Shown: in pieces, positions 1 through 6,207 of the stretch | Numbering within the stretch: position 1 is the stretch's first letter | Layout of the letters: each line of letters starts with the position of its first letter | Assembly (NCBI GenBank): GCA_035301245.1 | Contig: DATGUS010000064.1 | Coordinates: forward strand, 1 to 11,272 | Origin: Alloiococcus sp035301245 | GTDB lineage: Bacteria; Bacillota; Bacilli; Lactobacillales; Carnobacteriaceae_A | Length of the DNA stretch: 11,272 bases | Direction of reading: 5' to 3' | Translations under genes and position numbers: made by a program | The notes under the pieces: generated by a model | Seen by the model: only the letters and a program-made list of their open reading frames with translations | Told to the model about the DNA's origin: nothing | The model's database searches: none

Positions 1-123
1 AATCACTATCCACGAGCTATGTTTAATGGACATTCGTCAATGGATATCTATCGTAAGGCCTTCTACCAAGAGATATCACAGCTCCATCAACCAATAATCA
101 ATTGGTCAGTATTATTTATTTGA
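1..123 (+). CDS. IS30-family-like transposase, C-terminal fragment
   Basis: The first reading frame is open from the window edge and ends at TGA 121-123, giving the last 40 residues of a protein. It contains N-H-Y-P-R and then F-N-G-H-S-S-M-D-I-Y. This matches the spacing of the IS30-family C-terminus (N-x-x-P-R-x-x-x-N-x-x-T-P-x-E-V-F), with the D-I-Y variant I associate with lactobacillar members. It ends in I-I-N-W-S-V-L-F-I. The catalytic DDE core lies outside the window, so intactness cannot be judged. The sequence after the stop (about 130-155) probably holds the right inverted repeat of the element, but without the left end I cannot fix it. The family call rests on the motif spacing only. 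Confidence 0.65.
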   Translation, partial: NHYPRAMFNGHSSMDIYRKAFYQEISQLHQPIINWSVLFI

Positions 124-155
124 GTCCAGTGGCTAACTTATTCTTGAAATTTAGG
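1..155 (+). mobile_element. Right end of an IS30-like insertion sequence (partial)
   Basis: This is the end of the element whose transposase C-terminus is read above. About 30 nt of non-coding sequence after the stop fits the compact ends of this family. The exact boundary is a guess because the partner inverted repeat and any target duplication lie outside the window. Two GATATC sites, the expected target of the plasmid's EcoRV-like enzyme, lie here at 43 and 72. Confidence 0.45.
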
Positions 156-247
156 ATAAATAAATTATCTTAATTATAACCTGTTTTTGATCAAGCGACC
201 ATTTTTTTACTCTTAATTTGGTCACCGCTTTTTCAAGCAAAAGTTAG

Positions 248-385
248 CAAAGAGGCTGGGAAAAAAGTCCCAAGACTCAAAGACCGCTAGAAATCACGTT
301 ACTAAAAACGTTGATTCCTAGCGGTTTTTAATATAACTATTTTCTAAAATTCATCTGAAAATATAGTTTTTTCCCAGCCTCTTTG
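248..385. repeat. Nested inverted-repeat element, 19-bp perfect outer arms
   Basis: Positions 248-266 and 367-385 are perfect 19-bp inverted repeats (core AAAGAGGCTGGGAAAAAA). Inside lies a second, imperfect pair: ACCGCTAG-AAATCA-CGTT near 283-300 and its partner ending CCTAGCGGTT near 307-327. Similarity continues a little outside the arms. From memory, elements with an AGAGGCTGGGA core and matching CCCAGCCTCT recur between genes in lactobacilli and other Firmicutes. It could be a REP/MITE-like repeat, a terminator for the minus-strand genes ending at 446, or both. It contains no gene. Confidence 0.7.
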
Positions 386-387
386 GA

Positions 388-441
388 CTTGCTTTTGTTG
401 GTACGGACGCATAAAAGAAGCGTCCTACCAAGTCAGCAAGT
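388..441. other. Long hairpin just past the stop of the 227-aa gene
   Basis: TTGGTA-c-GGACGC (398-410) pairs with GCGTCC-TACCAA (420-431) around a 9-nt loop. ACTTGC (388-393) and GCAAGT (436-441) pair outside it. The stem ends 5 nt past the stop of the minus-strand gene. No T-run follows on either strand, so a simple Rho-independent terminator is unlikely. It may protect the 3' end of the mRNA or bind a protein. Confidence 0.55.
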
Positions 442-445
442 GATG

Positions 446-1129
446 TTATGATGGATCAGGGCCGTCCTGGCTTGGATGATTTTGCCAATATGGAGGTCGG
501 TACTGATGTTTTCGTTGTAGTGCTTTCTTTTTTTCTTCTTCAACGGATTTGGCTTGTTGATTTGCTGCTTGCCGTTGAAGGAACTGGCGATGTGCTGCTT
601 CTAACGTTAGTTCTTTTTGGTGTTGAGGTGGTTGAACTGAATTAGTAACCTCTTTAGCCTTGTGGTGGCTGCCTGTTTTCGGTGTTGGTGACGATGATGA
701 ATCATCACTTGTAGTAGGAGTTGGGTCTAAAAAGACGTGGAAGTTTGGTAACGGCTCGTCAAAGTGAGCTATAATGCCTTTAGGATTCCAGTTTTGTGAG
801 ATAAAGCGGACGGCTTTTTTGAAAATTGCTTGTGTAAAAAGCTCTTTGTACTCGGTGCTGGCGGGCATGGGGTGCAAAGTTTGTTCGTCAAGTTGATCAA
901 AGCTGGTTTCTTGTTTTTTAAATCCCAGAGCTTCTAATTCTTTGTTTACACTACTTTGAGTAAGCGTAAGTTTAAAAGCGCTGCGAGAAATGGGGACTGT
1001 CCCCCAGACTTTGTTGAAATGGGAGTCTGAGGTAAAAATGTGCGGTAGTACGTCACGTGTATACTCAATCTCTTCAGCCGTACTGGTGTCAAGCTCAATT
1101 AGGAAATCGTTAGTTGAAAAATCTTTCAT
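446..1129 (-). CDS. 227-aa protein with degenerate MobV-like HUH motif and basic tail
   Basis: No firm family assignment. Residues about 98-135 read like the middle of a Mob_Pre (MobV) relaxase: an F-K-K-A-V-R-F-I-S helix, then I-I-A-H122-F-D124-E125-P-L-P128-N129-F-H131-V-F-L. MobV enzymes have H-L-D-E-x-T-P-H-x-H here, so one metal-binding His is replaced by Asn129. No N-terminal MobV motif is obvious, so it is probably not a complete relaxase. Residues 135-175 are low-complexity (S/T/P). Residues 175-210 form a K/Q/E-rich helix, followed by Q-N-H-P-S-Q-D-G-P-D-P-S at the end. That tail resembles those of MobA and the 99-aa protein in this window. An AAAGGATG ribosome site lies about 9 nt before the ATG. 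It follows the 571-aa gene by 115 bp on the same strand, with no obvious terminator between, so an operon is likely. It may be an accessory or decayed relaxase partner. Confidence 0.75.
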   Translation of the reverse strand: MKDFSTNDFLIELDTSTAEEIEYTRDVLPHIFTSDSHFNKVWGTVPISRSAFKLTLTQSSVNKELEALGFKKQETSFDQLDEQTLHPMPASTEYKELFTQAIFKKAVRFISQNWNPKGIIAHFDEPLPNFHVFLDPTPTTSDDSSSSPTPKTGSHHKAKEVTNSVQPPQHQKELTLEAAHRQFLQRQAANQQAKSVEEEKKKALQRKHQYRPPYWQNHPSQDGPDPS

Positions 1130-1244
1130 GATTTCTCATCCTTTCTGAAAAAATTTTTAGGCCATTCTGATGACCACGATAACTATAACAAATTTGACCT
1201 TAAAAATTACAAGTAAGTAGCGACCCTCCAAAAACAGCGGTGTA

Positions 1245-2960
1245 TCAATGTTCTAGATCGGTAATTTCTTTTTTTACTGGTTGGGAAGTAACTTTAATAT
1301 TAGTGGTGATGCCAAGATTATCTTGTTCTTTTTCTTCAACTTGGTCTAGTCCGATCAACAAGTCAGATTTAGCCTTCCTTTCATATTGTTTGGCATTATA
1401 GATATCACCTGTACCATTTGGGCCACCAAACATCTTTTCATTTTCAGCCTGTTGTTGAGTATGTGCGTATTGCTTAAAGTATTTCTCCAGTTTTTCCCAA
1501 TGGCGTCGGATCCACATGCTTACGATGGCACCGGCTGATTGTATCTGTTTTTGTAAGGCTTTTAGTTGCCTGGTTAATCCTTGCTTTTGTTTATTCAGTT
1601 TGGCTATTTCATCACGTTCATCATCAACTTGCTGTTTGATGGTTTGAAGTTGTTGCTGTTGTTCATGTAACTTCCGTTCCTGATGTTGCAATTGCCGATG
1701 CTGTTCGTTGATTTTCTGATTATTATCGTTAACCTCTTTAACGGTATCATCAGCTTTTTTCTTAACTGTGTTAGCAATTTCCAGTGGTGACAAGTCTTTA
1801 CTGTCTTTTCCCGTTAGGATGGTATAAGCATTACTTAAGGCTTCCTGGGCCCTCATTGTTACCTCGGTATCCTTAATAAGTTTGGCAGCTGTTTTACTTG
1901 CCTTCTGCTGATCCTGTCGATGCTTTACATAATCGGCCGCGGTACGGTGAATACCATCGGTTTCATATTTATCAGAGACTTGATAGTCGATTCCCATTTC
2001 TTGGGCGGTTTGCGTTGCAATCACGCTTAATTCGTGCATTTGCTCAATTCGCCAAAGCTCGACTAAGCGCGTATCACGCTCAGCCTTTGTATGTTTGTAC
2101 TTATACTTGGTACCATCTGATTTAATACCTTTTTCGGCATCATCAACGTATCCGTCCGGCCATTTACTCATGTAATCATAGAATTTTGCATCGGCGCGTC
2201 GACCGTCGATTTTCTTTTCGGTCATATTGTCAAATTCAGAAAGCACGTCTAACCGAGTCTGCAGCTGTTCCTCACCGCCATACCATTTCTCTAAGGTTTG
2301 TTTAATCATTGCACGTTTTGCATAGCTGACCCGTCCCCGTTTGTCCATATGGAACCAGACGTTCTGCGTTTGTAAATGCATTGCCCCGTTCTCATCGAAA
2401 TGAATTTCAGCGCGAAAATTTTGCGGATTCAGCGACTTAAACGTGGGAGAATTGAAGAATCTTTTGAAGGTAGTTTCTTCAAACTTGCGGTACTTTCTCA
2501 GATCGTCTTTGTTGCGTTTCTCATACTCGTCGACATTGGAAATGTAGTAAAGGGAACCATCGGTTGGCATGCCAAAATTTTCGATCGTGGCATGTAATTC
2601 TTGCGCAATTTTCGTCCGAGTAGATTTTGGATTCTTGCTGTTATCCAAAGCTCGTTGTTTGGCTTTCATGAAGTTAGCGGTGCTACTTAAAACGTAATCA
2701 ACGTAAGATTTTTTCCGTCGTGATTTTCGCAATTTACTATTGTATTTAATCCACTCTTCTGGTGTCCGAACACCGACATTTTGTGCCATTTGTAGTGCTA
2801 AATCGATTGACTTATCCTTCTCAGAATTAGCCGTTAATGTTTCAATTAACGGTTCACCTTCTTGCAAATATTGGTGTTGGCTTTGGTGTGCTTTGACGTG
2901 GTTACTTCCCATGTCTTTACCTGTAGAAATAAAGCTGTTTTCCATTGTTACTGATGCCAA
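1245..2960 (-). CDS. Divergent MobV/Mob_Pre-like HUH protein (relaxase or initiator) with coiled coil
   Basis: Starts at a TTG (2960-2958) preceded by AAGGAG with 9-nt spacing; the next in-frame ATG is too far from that site. Residues 183-204 contain F-R-A-E-I-H187-F-D189-E190-N-G-A-M-H195-L. This resembles MobV motif III (H-L-D-E-x-T-P-H-M-H-L) but lacks the first His of the H-x-H. Residues about 325-348 (M-G-I-D-Y ... D-G-I-H-R-T-A-A-D-Y-V-K) resemble the 'S-x-x-x-H-x-x-x-x-x-Y-K' segment that follows in Mob/Pre proteins. Residues about 400-475 form a long Q/K/E-rich coiled coil, typical of MobV C-termini. A block of inverted repeats lies 80-190 bp upstream, where an oriT or dso would be expected. 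It could be a second plasmid relaxase or a rolling-circle-like replication protein. No other initiator is seen in the window. Confidence 0.75.
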   Translation of the reverse strand: MASVTMENSFISTGKDMGSNHVKAHQSQHQYLQEGEPLIETLTANSEKDKSIDLALQMAQNVGVRTPEEWIKYNSKLRKSRRKKSYVDYVLSSTANFMKAKQRALDNSKNPKSTRTKIAQELHATIENFGMPTDGSLYYISNVDEYEKRNKDDLRKYRKFEETTFKRFFNSPTFKSLNPQNFRAEIHFDENGAMHLQTQNVWFHMDKRGRVSYAKRAMIKQTLEKWYGGEEQLQTRLDVLSEFDNMTEKKIDGRRADAKFYDYMSKWPDGYVDDAEKGIKSDGTKYKYKHTKAERDTRLVELWRIEQMHELSVIATQTAQEMGIDYQVSDKYETDGIHRTAADYVKHRQDQQKASKTAAKLIKDTEVTMRAQEALSNAYTILTGKDSKDLSPLEIANTVKKKADDTVKEVNDNNQKINEQHRQLQHQERKLHEQQQQLQTIKQQVDDERDEIAKLNKQKQGLTRQLKALQKQIQSAGAIVSMWIRRHWEKLEKYFKQYAHTQQQAENEKMFGGPNGTGDIYNAKQYERKAKSDLLIGLDQVEEKEQDNLGITTNIKVTSQPVKKEITDLEH

Positions 2961-2971
2961 TTAAATTCACT

Positions 2972-2989
2972 CCTTAATGTTTATTAAGG
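2972..2989 (-). promoter_or_regulatory. Palindrome covering the ribosome binding site of the MobV-like gene
   Basis: CCTTAAT (2972-2978) and ATTAAGG (2983-2989) are perfect inverted repeats separated by four bases. In the minus-strand mRNA the second arm contains the AAGG of the AAGGAG ribosome site used by the TTG start at 2960. Folding would hide the site. Combined with a TTG start, this suggests that translation is kept low or is switched by a protein. Confidence 0.5.
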
Positions 2990-3041
2990 TGAATACTACT
3001 CTCTTCATGTTCGATTTTTGAAAGTAAAAAAATAGTCGTCA

Positions 3042-3115
3042 ATATAAAGCAGGGTACATGCTTTATATAGCACTCAACTAATCCATGTACGCGGGTGCAT
3101 ACATGGGTTGAGCGC
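3042..3115. other. Candidate oriT/dso: two adjacent inverted repeats upstream of the MobV-like gene
   Basis: ATATAAAGCA (3042-3051) and TGCTTTATAT (3059-3068) are perfect 10-bp arms around a 7-nt loop. Directly after it comes a bulged hairpin: CTCAAC (3073-3078) with GTTGAG (3107-3112), and CCATGTA (3083-3089) with TACATGG (3100-3106), with TAAT bulged on one side and a G-rich 10-nt loop. MobV origins known to me (pMV158 type) use an inverted repeat with a TAAAG/CTTTA core upstream of the mob gene. The first repeat has that core and position. The nick site cannot be named from the sequence. Confidence 0.45.
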
Positions 3116-3125
3116 TCTCGCGGAG

Positions 3126-3150
3126 TTTAGAGGGGAACTTCCCCTCTAAA
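3126..3150. repeat. Perfect 12-bp palindrome (GAGGGG/CCCCTC)
   Basis: TTTAGAGGGGAA (3126-3137) and TTCCCCTCTAAA (3139-3150) are perfect inverted repeats around one central C. No T-run follows on either strand, so it is not a standard terminator. A G-run/C-run inverted repeat of similar type (CAAGGGG/CCCCTTG, 10923-10947) sits in the mob oriT region, which suggests it may be part of the origin region here. Confidence 0.5.
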
Positions 3151-3160
3151 AACACCCCTG

Positions 3161-3220
3161 TTTACGTTAATTCCAATGACCTTGAGACTGCGTTCAACTG
3201 GTCAAAGTCATTAACGTAAA
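3161..3220. repeat. 60-nt branched hairpin
   Basis: TTTACGTTAAT (3161-3171) pairs perfectly with ATTAACGTAAA (3210-3220). After a symmetric 5-nt internal loop, TGACC (3177-3181) pairs with GGTCA (3200-3204), and TTGA pairs with TCAA inside that. It is the first of four consecutive stem-loops between the MobV-like gene and the recombinase gene. Confidence 0.55.
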
Positions 3221-3222
3221 AT

Positions 3223-3251
3223 AAAAAGGCCCCGTTTTTGGGGGCCTTTTT
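3223..3251. terminator. Bidirectional Rho-independent terminator
   Basis: AAAAAGGCCCC (3223-3233) pairs with GGGGCCTTTTT (3241-3251) around GTTTTTG. The GC-rich stem is flanked by A-runs and T-runs, so it can stop transcription in both directions. On the minus strand it would end the transcript of the tyrosine recombinase, whose stop is at 3380. Confidence 0.8.
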
Positions 3252-3255
3252 ATGA

Positions 3256-3322
3256 TTCAACCAAGTAGTATTTAACTACTTGGTTGAACAAAATTTATGG
3301 CTGCTTTAACGCCATAAATTTT
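3256..3322. repeat. Two further perfect hairpins downstream of the recombinase
   Basis: TTCAACCAAGTAGT (3256-3269) pairs with ACTACTTGGTTGAA (3275-3287 plus the preceding base) around about five bases. AAAATTTATGGC (3290-3301) pairs with GCCATAAATTTT (3311-3322) around 9 nt. Both are perfect and lie head to tail. Neither is GC-rich with a T-run, so they look like DNA sites or single-strand structures rather than terminators. A weaker pair, AAAACTG/CAGTTTT (3326-3332, 3357-3363), follows just before the recombinase stop. Confidence 0.55.
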
Positions 3323-3379
3323 CCGAAAACTGCAGCTTCAGTAGTTAATAACCCATCAGTTTTTGTTGCAGTTTACCAC

Positions 3380-3970
3380 TCAATCAAATTTAATTTGGTC
3401 CAGCTTCTTCTCTTTCGAAATCTGATCCAATCCAAGATAGCGAAGTGTCATTTTTTGGCTACTGTGGTTGAGCAACTCCATCACGAGAGCTATATCGTAA
3501 TTTGACTGTACGTATACTCGATATGCACCAGTTTTGCGCATTGTGTGCGTCCCTAAGTAGTCAATATTTAGCAGGCCCCCCACGCGCTTCATCACCTTGT
3601 AATACTGCTTTATTGATACGTGTTTTTGGAGGTGTTGGCTTGATGGAAATAGCCATTCGCTTTCCGGATAATTTTCATTTAACCAACGGTAATAAATAGC
3701 CAAGTCATTAAATGCCGGTTTAAGGTAAAGAATATTGTGTTTACCCGTTTTTTGATCGACTGTGAACGCGTTTGACTTGATCGATCCATCGTCATTAAAG
3801 ACTTCGTTTCGTCTGAGGGCCAATAAATCGCTAACTCTGAGCATTGTCACAAGGCCCAACTTGAAAATCATAAAATTACGCCGGCCAAATTTAAAATTGT
3901 GCAGTAATGCGTCCTCAACTTCGTGTAAGATCTCGGTATCTTTAATTGGCAAAACCTTTTGAACGACCAT
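3380..3970 (-). CDS. Minimal tyrosine recombinase (integrase/resolvase)
   Basis: A site-specific recombinase of the phage-integrase/XerC-D superfamily. The catalytic set is complete: R45 in T-M-L-R-V-S-D-L-L, a Lys at 74 or 77 in the Q-K-T-G-K hairpin, H142-T-M-R145, H169 in L-L-N-H-S-S, and nucleophile Y178 in T-L-R-Y-L-G. At 196 residues it is only the catalytic domain; the usual N-terminal core-binding domain is absent. Such short recombinases are known on Gram-positive plasmids, where they can resolve multimers or invert DNA. AAGGAG lies 9 nt before the ATG, so the start is well supported. Paired GGTATC boxes lie just upstream and a hairpin array just downstream; either could hold its crossover site. 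Resolution of plasmid dimers is the most likely role, but this is inferred. Confidence 0.88.
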   Translation of the reverse strand: MVVQKVLPIKDTEILHEVEDALLHNFKFGRRNFMIFKLGLVTMLRVSDLLALRRNEVFNDDGSIKSNAFTVDQKTGKHNILYLKPAFNDLAIYYRWLNENYPESEWLFPSSQHLQKHVSIKQYYKVMKRVGGLLNIDYLGTHTMRKTGAYRVYVQSNYDIALVMELLNHSSQKMTLRYLGLDQISKEKKLDQIKFD

Positions 3971-3988
3971 AATATATTACTCCTTTTT

Positions 3989-4099
3989 GGTATCTGTTTT
4001 ATCAAGATTACCAAGAAATAGATACCATTATCATAACACGGCAAAGAAAACGCTGATATAAAAGTAAATAAGGGTATCCATAAAACAATTATGGATACC
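3989..4099. repeat. Four GGTATC boxes in alternating orientation
   Basis: GGTATC occurs forward at 3989-3994 and 4073-4078, and reversed (GATACC) at 4021-4026 and 4094-4099. The first pair extends to GGTATCT/AGATACC and the second pair forms the terminator stem. They fill the space between the recombinase and restriction-enzyme genes. They may be binding sites for the recombinase or a regulator. The second pair may simply reflect the terminator stem. Confidence 0.4.
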
Positions 4100-4106
4100 C
4101 TTTTTT
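4070..4106. terminator. Strong bidirectional terminator between recombinase and restriction enzyme
   Basis: AAGGGTATCCATAA (4070-4083) pairs perfectly with TTATGGATACCCTT (4089-4102) around AACAA, followed by more Ts on the plus strand and by a T-rich stretch on the minus strand. No plus-strand gene ends here. It may insulate the restriction-enzyme gene from transcripts entering from the left. Confidence 0.7.
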
Positions 4107-4120
4107 CGTCTTTAAGGATA

Positions 4121-4149
4121 AAGATTACCAATGATATATAGTTTATAAT
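4121..4149 (+). promoter_or_regulatory. Probable promoter of the restriction-endonuclease gene
   Basis: A perfect TATAAT lies at 4144-4149, about 115 bp before the restriction-enzyme start and after the terminator. The -35 region (around 4121-4126) matches the consensus poorly, which suggests a weak or activated promoter, as might suit a toxic nuclease gene. Confidence 0.4.
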
Positions 4150-4262
4150 AAAAGAACACATCCAGTTAGGATGCGTCCTTTTACGAAGAAGAATGTGAAA
4201 ATTCCTCCAGTATTAATGATACAAGAATGCATTATTTAAATCAAAAAGTAGGAGAAATTTTC

Positions 4263-5075
4263 ATGGATATAGATATAAATGTTGTAAAATCAGAAATTCT
4301 AAAAGAATTAATTGATTTGAAGGATCCTAAAAAAGAGATTGTTGGATTTGCTGGCAAAGATAAAAAAGTATACACTGTAGGATCAGATTCAAAAATAATA
4401 GGTAGATTATTTGAAGTATTAACACAGCCTAAATTAGAAAAAGTTGCTAAAAAGCTACATTTGAATCTTAATGAATCGCCTAAGCAAACAATTTATCCAG
4501 ATTTTTGGCTAAGTAATCCTAACAATCCAGATAGAAATCGTATTGCTATAGATATTAAAACCACTTATAGACATGGCAAGAAATCAAAATTTGGATTTAC
4601 TTTAGGATCATATACTAGTTTTTTAAGAAATGGTACTAAAAATATAGCTGGTAGTTATGATATGTATAGTACACATTTGATTATTGGATTTATATATACA
4701 CGAAATGTAAATTATGTTACGGAAGTTATACCATTTAGTGAAGTTGAATCTGCAACTCCTGCAGTTTTAGACATTGATTATTTTGTTGCTGAGAAGTATA
4801 AAATTTCAGGAGAAAAACCAGGTAGTGGAAATACTGCTAATATAGGCACTATTAGTAGTGAAAATATGCTAGATTTTTCGGGTGAAAGAGGACCATTTGC
4901 TACTATAGGTAACAATATTTTTGAAGATTATTGGAGAAATTACCCTACTCCAAGTGAGCGAGCTAATAATAAAGAGAAGTATACGGACTTAGAGGGATAT
5001 ATTAAATGGAAGAAGAACATTGATCCACAAAAAGGAGAAGAAATAGAAAGATTAATGAAAAAATTCAACAATTAA
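4263..5075 (+). CDS. EcoRV-type type II restriction endonuclease (predicted GATATC)
   Basis: A clear homologue of R.EcoRV, which cuts GATATC to blunt ends in unmodified DNA. Catalytic residues align: E51 in L-F-E-V-L, D80 in Y-P-D-F, and D97/K99 in I-A-I-D-I-K-T-T-Y (EcoRV E45, D74, D90, K92). The T-L-G-S-Y-T-S-F-L-R-N-G-T-K-N segment (113-127) matches EcoRV T-L-G-G-Y-T-S-F-I-R-N-N-T-K-N. The DNA-recognition loop G-S-G-N-T-A-N-I-G (187-195) matches G-S-G-N-T-T-N-I-G, and D-Y-W-R-N-Y (222-227) is conserved. The start at 4263 is chosen for AGGAG 8 nt upstream; an in-frame ATG at 4227 has no such site. At 270 residues it is about 25 longer than EcoRV, with a C-terminal extension. The gene is visibly AT-richer than the mob genes. 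It converges on its methyltransferase, overlapping it by 11 bp. Confidence 0.95.
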   Translation: MDIDINVVKSEILKELIDLKDPKKEIVGFAGKDKKVYTVGSDSKIIGRLFEVLTQPKLEKVAKKLHLNLNESPKQTIYPDFWLSNPNNPDRNRIAIDIKTTYRHGKKSKFGFTLGSYTSFLRNGTKNIAGSYDMYSTHLIIGFIYTRNVNYVTEVIPFSEVESATPAVLDIDYFVAEKYKISGEKPGSGNTANIGTISSENMLDFSGERGPFATIGNNIFEDYWRNYPTPSERANNKEKYTDLEGYIKWKKNIDPQKGEEIERLMKKFNN

Positions 5076-5946
5076 GAATTAAAGCTTCAATAATTGAGTT
5101 TCTGTTTTCCTCATGCCCACCAACAAAATAGAAGTGTTCATTAGTGACCATTTTCCCTTTCCATTGGGTTAAGTGGTCATTTTTTCTATACTTGTTTTTG
5201 TACCACATTGATAAAGCATAATGTAAATTTTGATGATTGTTAAAGAAATTAGCAAGTTCATTAGCATCATTTTCTTCCCACGAAGTAAAATAGTCGGTAT
5301 TTCTTCCAATGTATGGTGGATCTAAATATATAAAATCTTTATCAGAGGCTGATTTTAATAATTCTTGCCAATTAGTACACTGAAAAGTCCAATTATTTTG
5401 AAGAATCTTTTCTTGAGTGGTAGCAACTTGGTTAGTAATTTTTGTGATTAGAGCAGGACGAAATCTATTAGGTTTACGGCCGAAAGGAACATTATATCCA
5501 TTTTTACTAAATCGAATCATACCGTTAAAGTTGGAACGTTGTAAAAATAAAAAATCTAAAGGATTATGAGTCTTATTAAATCGATCTCGGACAATATAGT
5601 AATAACTATTCTTGTCAGCTGGAGTATCGGCTAGTTTCGATCCTTCTTCTTCTAAATATTCTCTAACGATTTTTGGTGTAATCTCTTGGGATTTAAGTTT
5701 ATTGTAAAAGTCAATAATGTAAGGATTAATGTCACCAAAAACTGCATTTTTGGGGGCGAGGTTGAATCCGACTACTCCAGATCCCATGAATGGTTCAAAC
5801 CAAGTTCCATTCTTATCAAAGGAAATATTATCTTTGATAAAAGGAACTAACTTAGTTTTAATTCCCTGAATCTTAATAGGTGGAACATTAACATGTAGTT
5901 TATTCTCGGCAGTTTTCATTGGGAAAAGTTCTCCCTGTATCATCAT
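5065..5946 (-). CDS. EcoRV-type N6-adenine DNA methyltransferase (D12/Dam class)
   Basis: Protects host and plasmid DNA from the convergent EcoRV-like nuclease by methylating adenine in the same site, using S-adenosylmethionine. Motifs are in alpha-class order: V-P-P-I-K-x-Q-G-I-K-T-K-L-V (21-34, motif X), F50-E-P-F-M-G-S-G57 (motif I, cofactor), L-D209-P-P-Y212 (motif IV, catalytic). The F-N-G-M-I-R-F and N-V-P-F-x-x-K-P-N-R-F segments match what I recall of M.EcoRV. AAGG lies 9 nt before the first of two adjacent ATGs. The gene begins 18 nt after the small partition gene with no terminator between, so it is probably expressed from the par promoter. Its last 11 bp overlap the nuclease gene, so the two transcripts can pair over their ends. 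Full length and apparently active. Confidence 0.94.
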   Translation of the reverse strand: MMIQGELFPMKTAENKLHVNVPPIKIQGIKTKLVPFIKDNISFDKNGTWFEPFMGSGVVGFNLAPKNAVFGDINPYIIDFYNKLKSQEITPKIVREYLEEEGSKLADTPADKNSYYYIVRDRFNKTHNPLDFLFLQRSNFNGMIRFSKNGYNVPFGRKPNRFRPALITKITNQVATTQEKILQNNWTFQCTNWQELLKSASDKDFIYLDPPYIGRNTDYFTSWEENDANELANFFNNHQNLHYALSMWYKNKYRKNDHLTQWKGKMVTNEHFYFVGGHEENRNSIIEALILNC

Positions 5947-5964
5947 ATGTTAATGCCTTCTTTC

Positions 5965-6207
5965 CTAATTAGTATTTTTATATTTTGAGAATTTAGGGTC
6001 ATTTAATCCTATTTGTATTAATTCATCAAAAACATCAATCATTTTTCTGTCTTCTTGAAAAGCAATCAATTTGACAGTTTTGTAAGTATTTGTTCTTATT
6101 TGAGCTGTTTTGGAGCCTTCTTTTTTTAGACGATATGGACTAGAACTTGTAGATTTTATAACTCTATCAGCATCTTTAGCTACTTTATTCAAAAAATCGC
6201 TTGGCAT
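5965..6207 (-). CDS. Small ribbon-helix-helix-like partition partner of ParA
   Basis: An 80-residue basic protein whose ATG overlaps the parA stop by one base (TAATG), a sign of translational coupling. GGAG within the end of parA serves as its ribosome site. The C-terminal half, T-V-K-L-I-A-F followed by two predicted helices (about 52-72, I-D-V-F-D-E-L-I-Q-I-G-L), fits a ribbon-helix-helix domain. The N-terminal half is K/R/S/T-rich and may contact ParA. Its place after parA fits small centromere-binding proteins that replace ParB on many Gram-positive plasmids. It likely binds the 14-bp repeats at 7058-7108 and represses the operon. The fold is inferred from pattern, not from strong similarity. 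Confidence 0.72.
   Translation of the reverse strand: MPSDFLNKVAKDADRVIKSTSSSPYRLKKEGSKTAQIRTNTYKTVKLIAFQEDRKMIDVFDELIQIGLNDPKFSKYKNTN

Noticed and set aside
3868..4161. 97-residue hydrophobic minus-strand frame overlapping the recombinase start
   Set aside because: It crosses the perfect terminator stem and the recombinase ribosome site and has no ribosome site of its own; the recombinase has strong catalytic motifs in the other frame.
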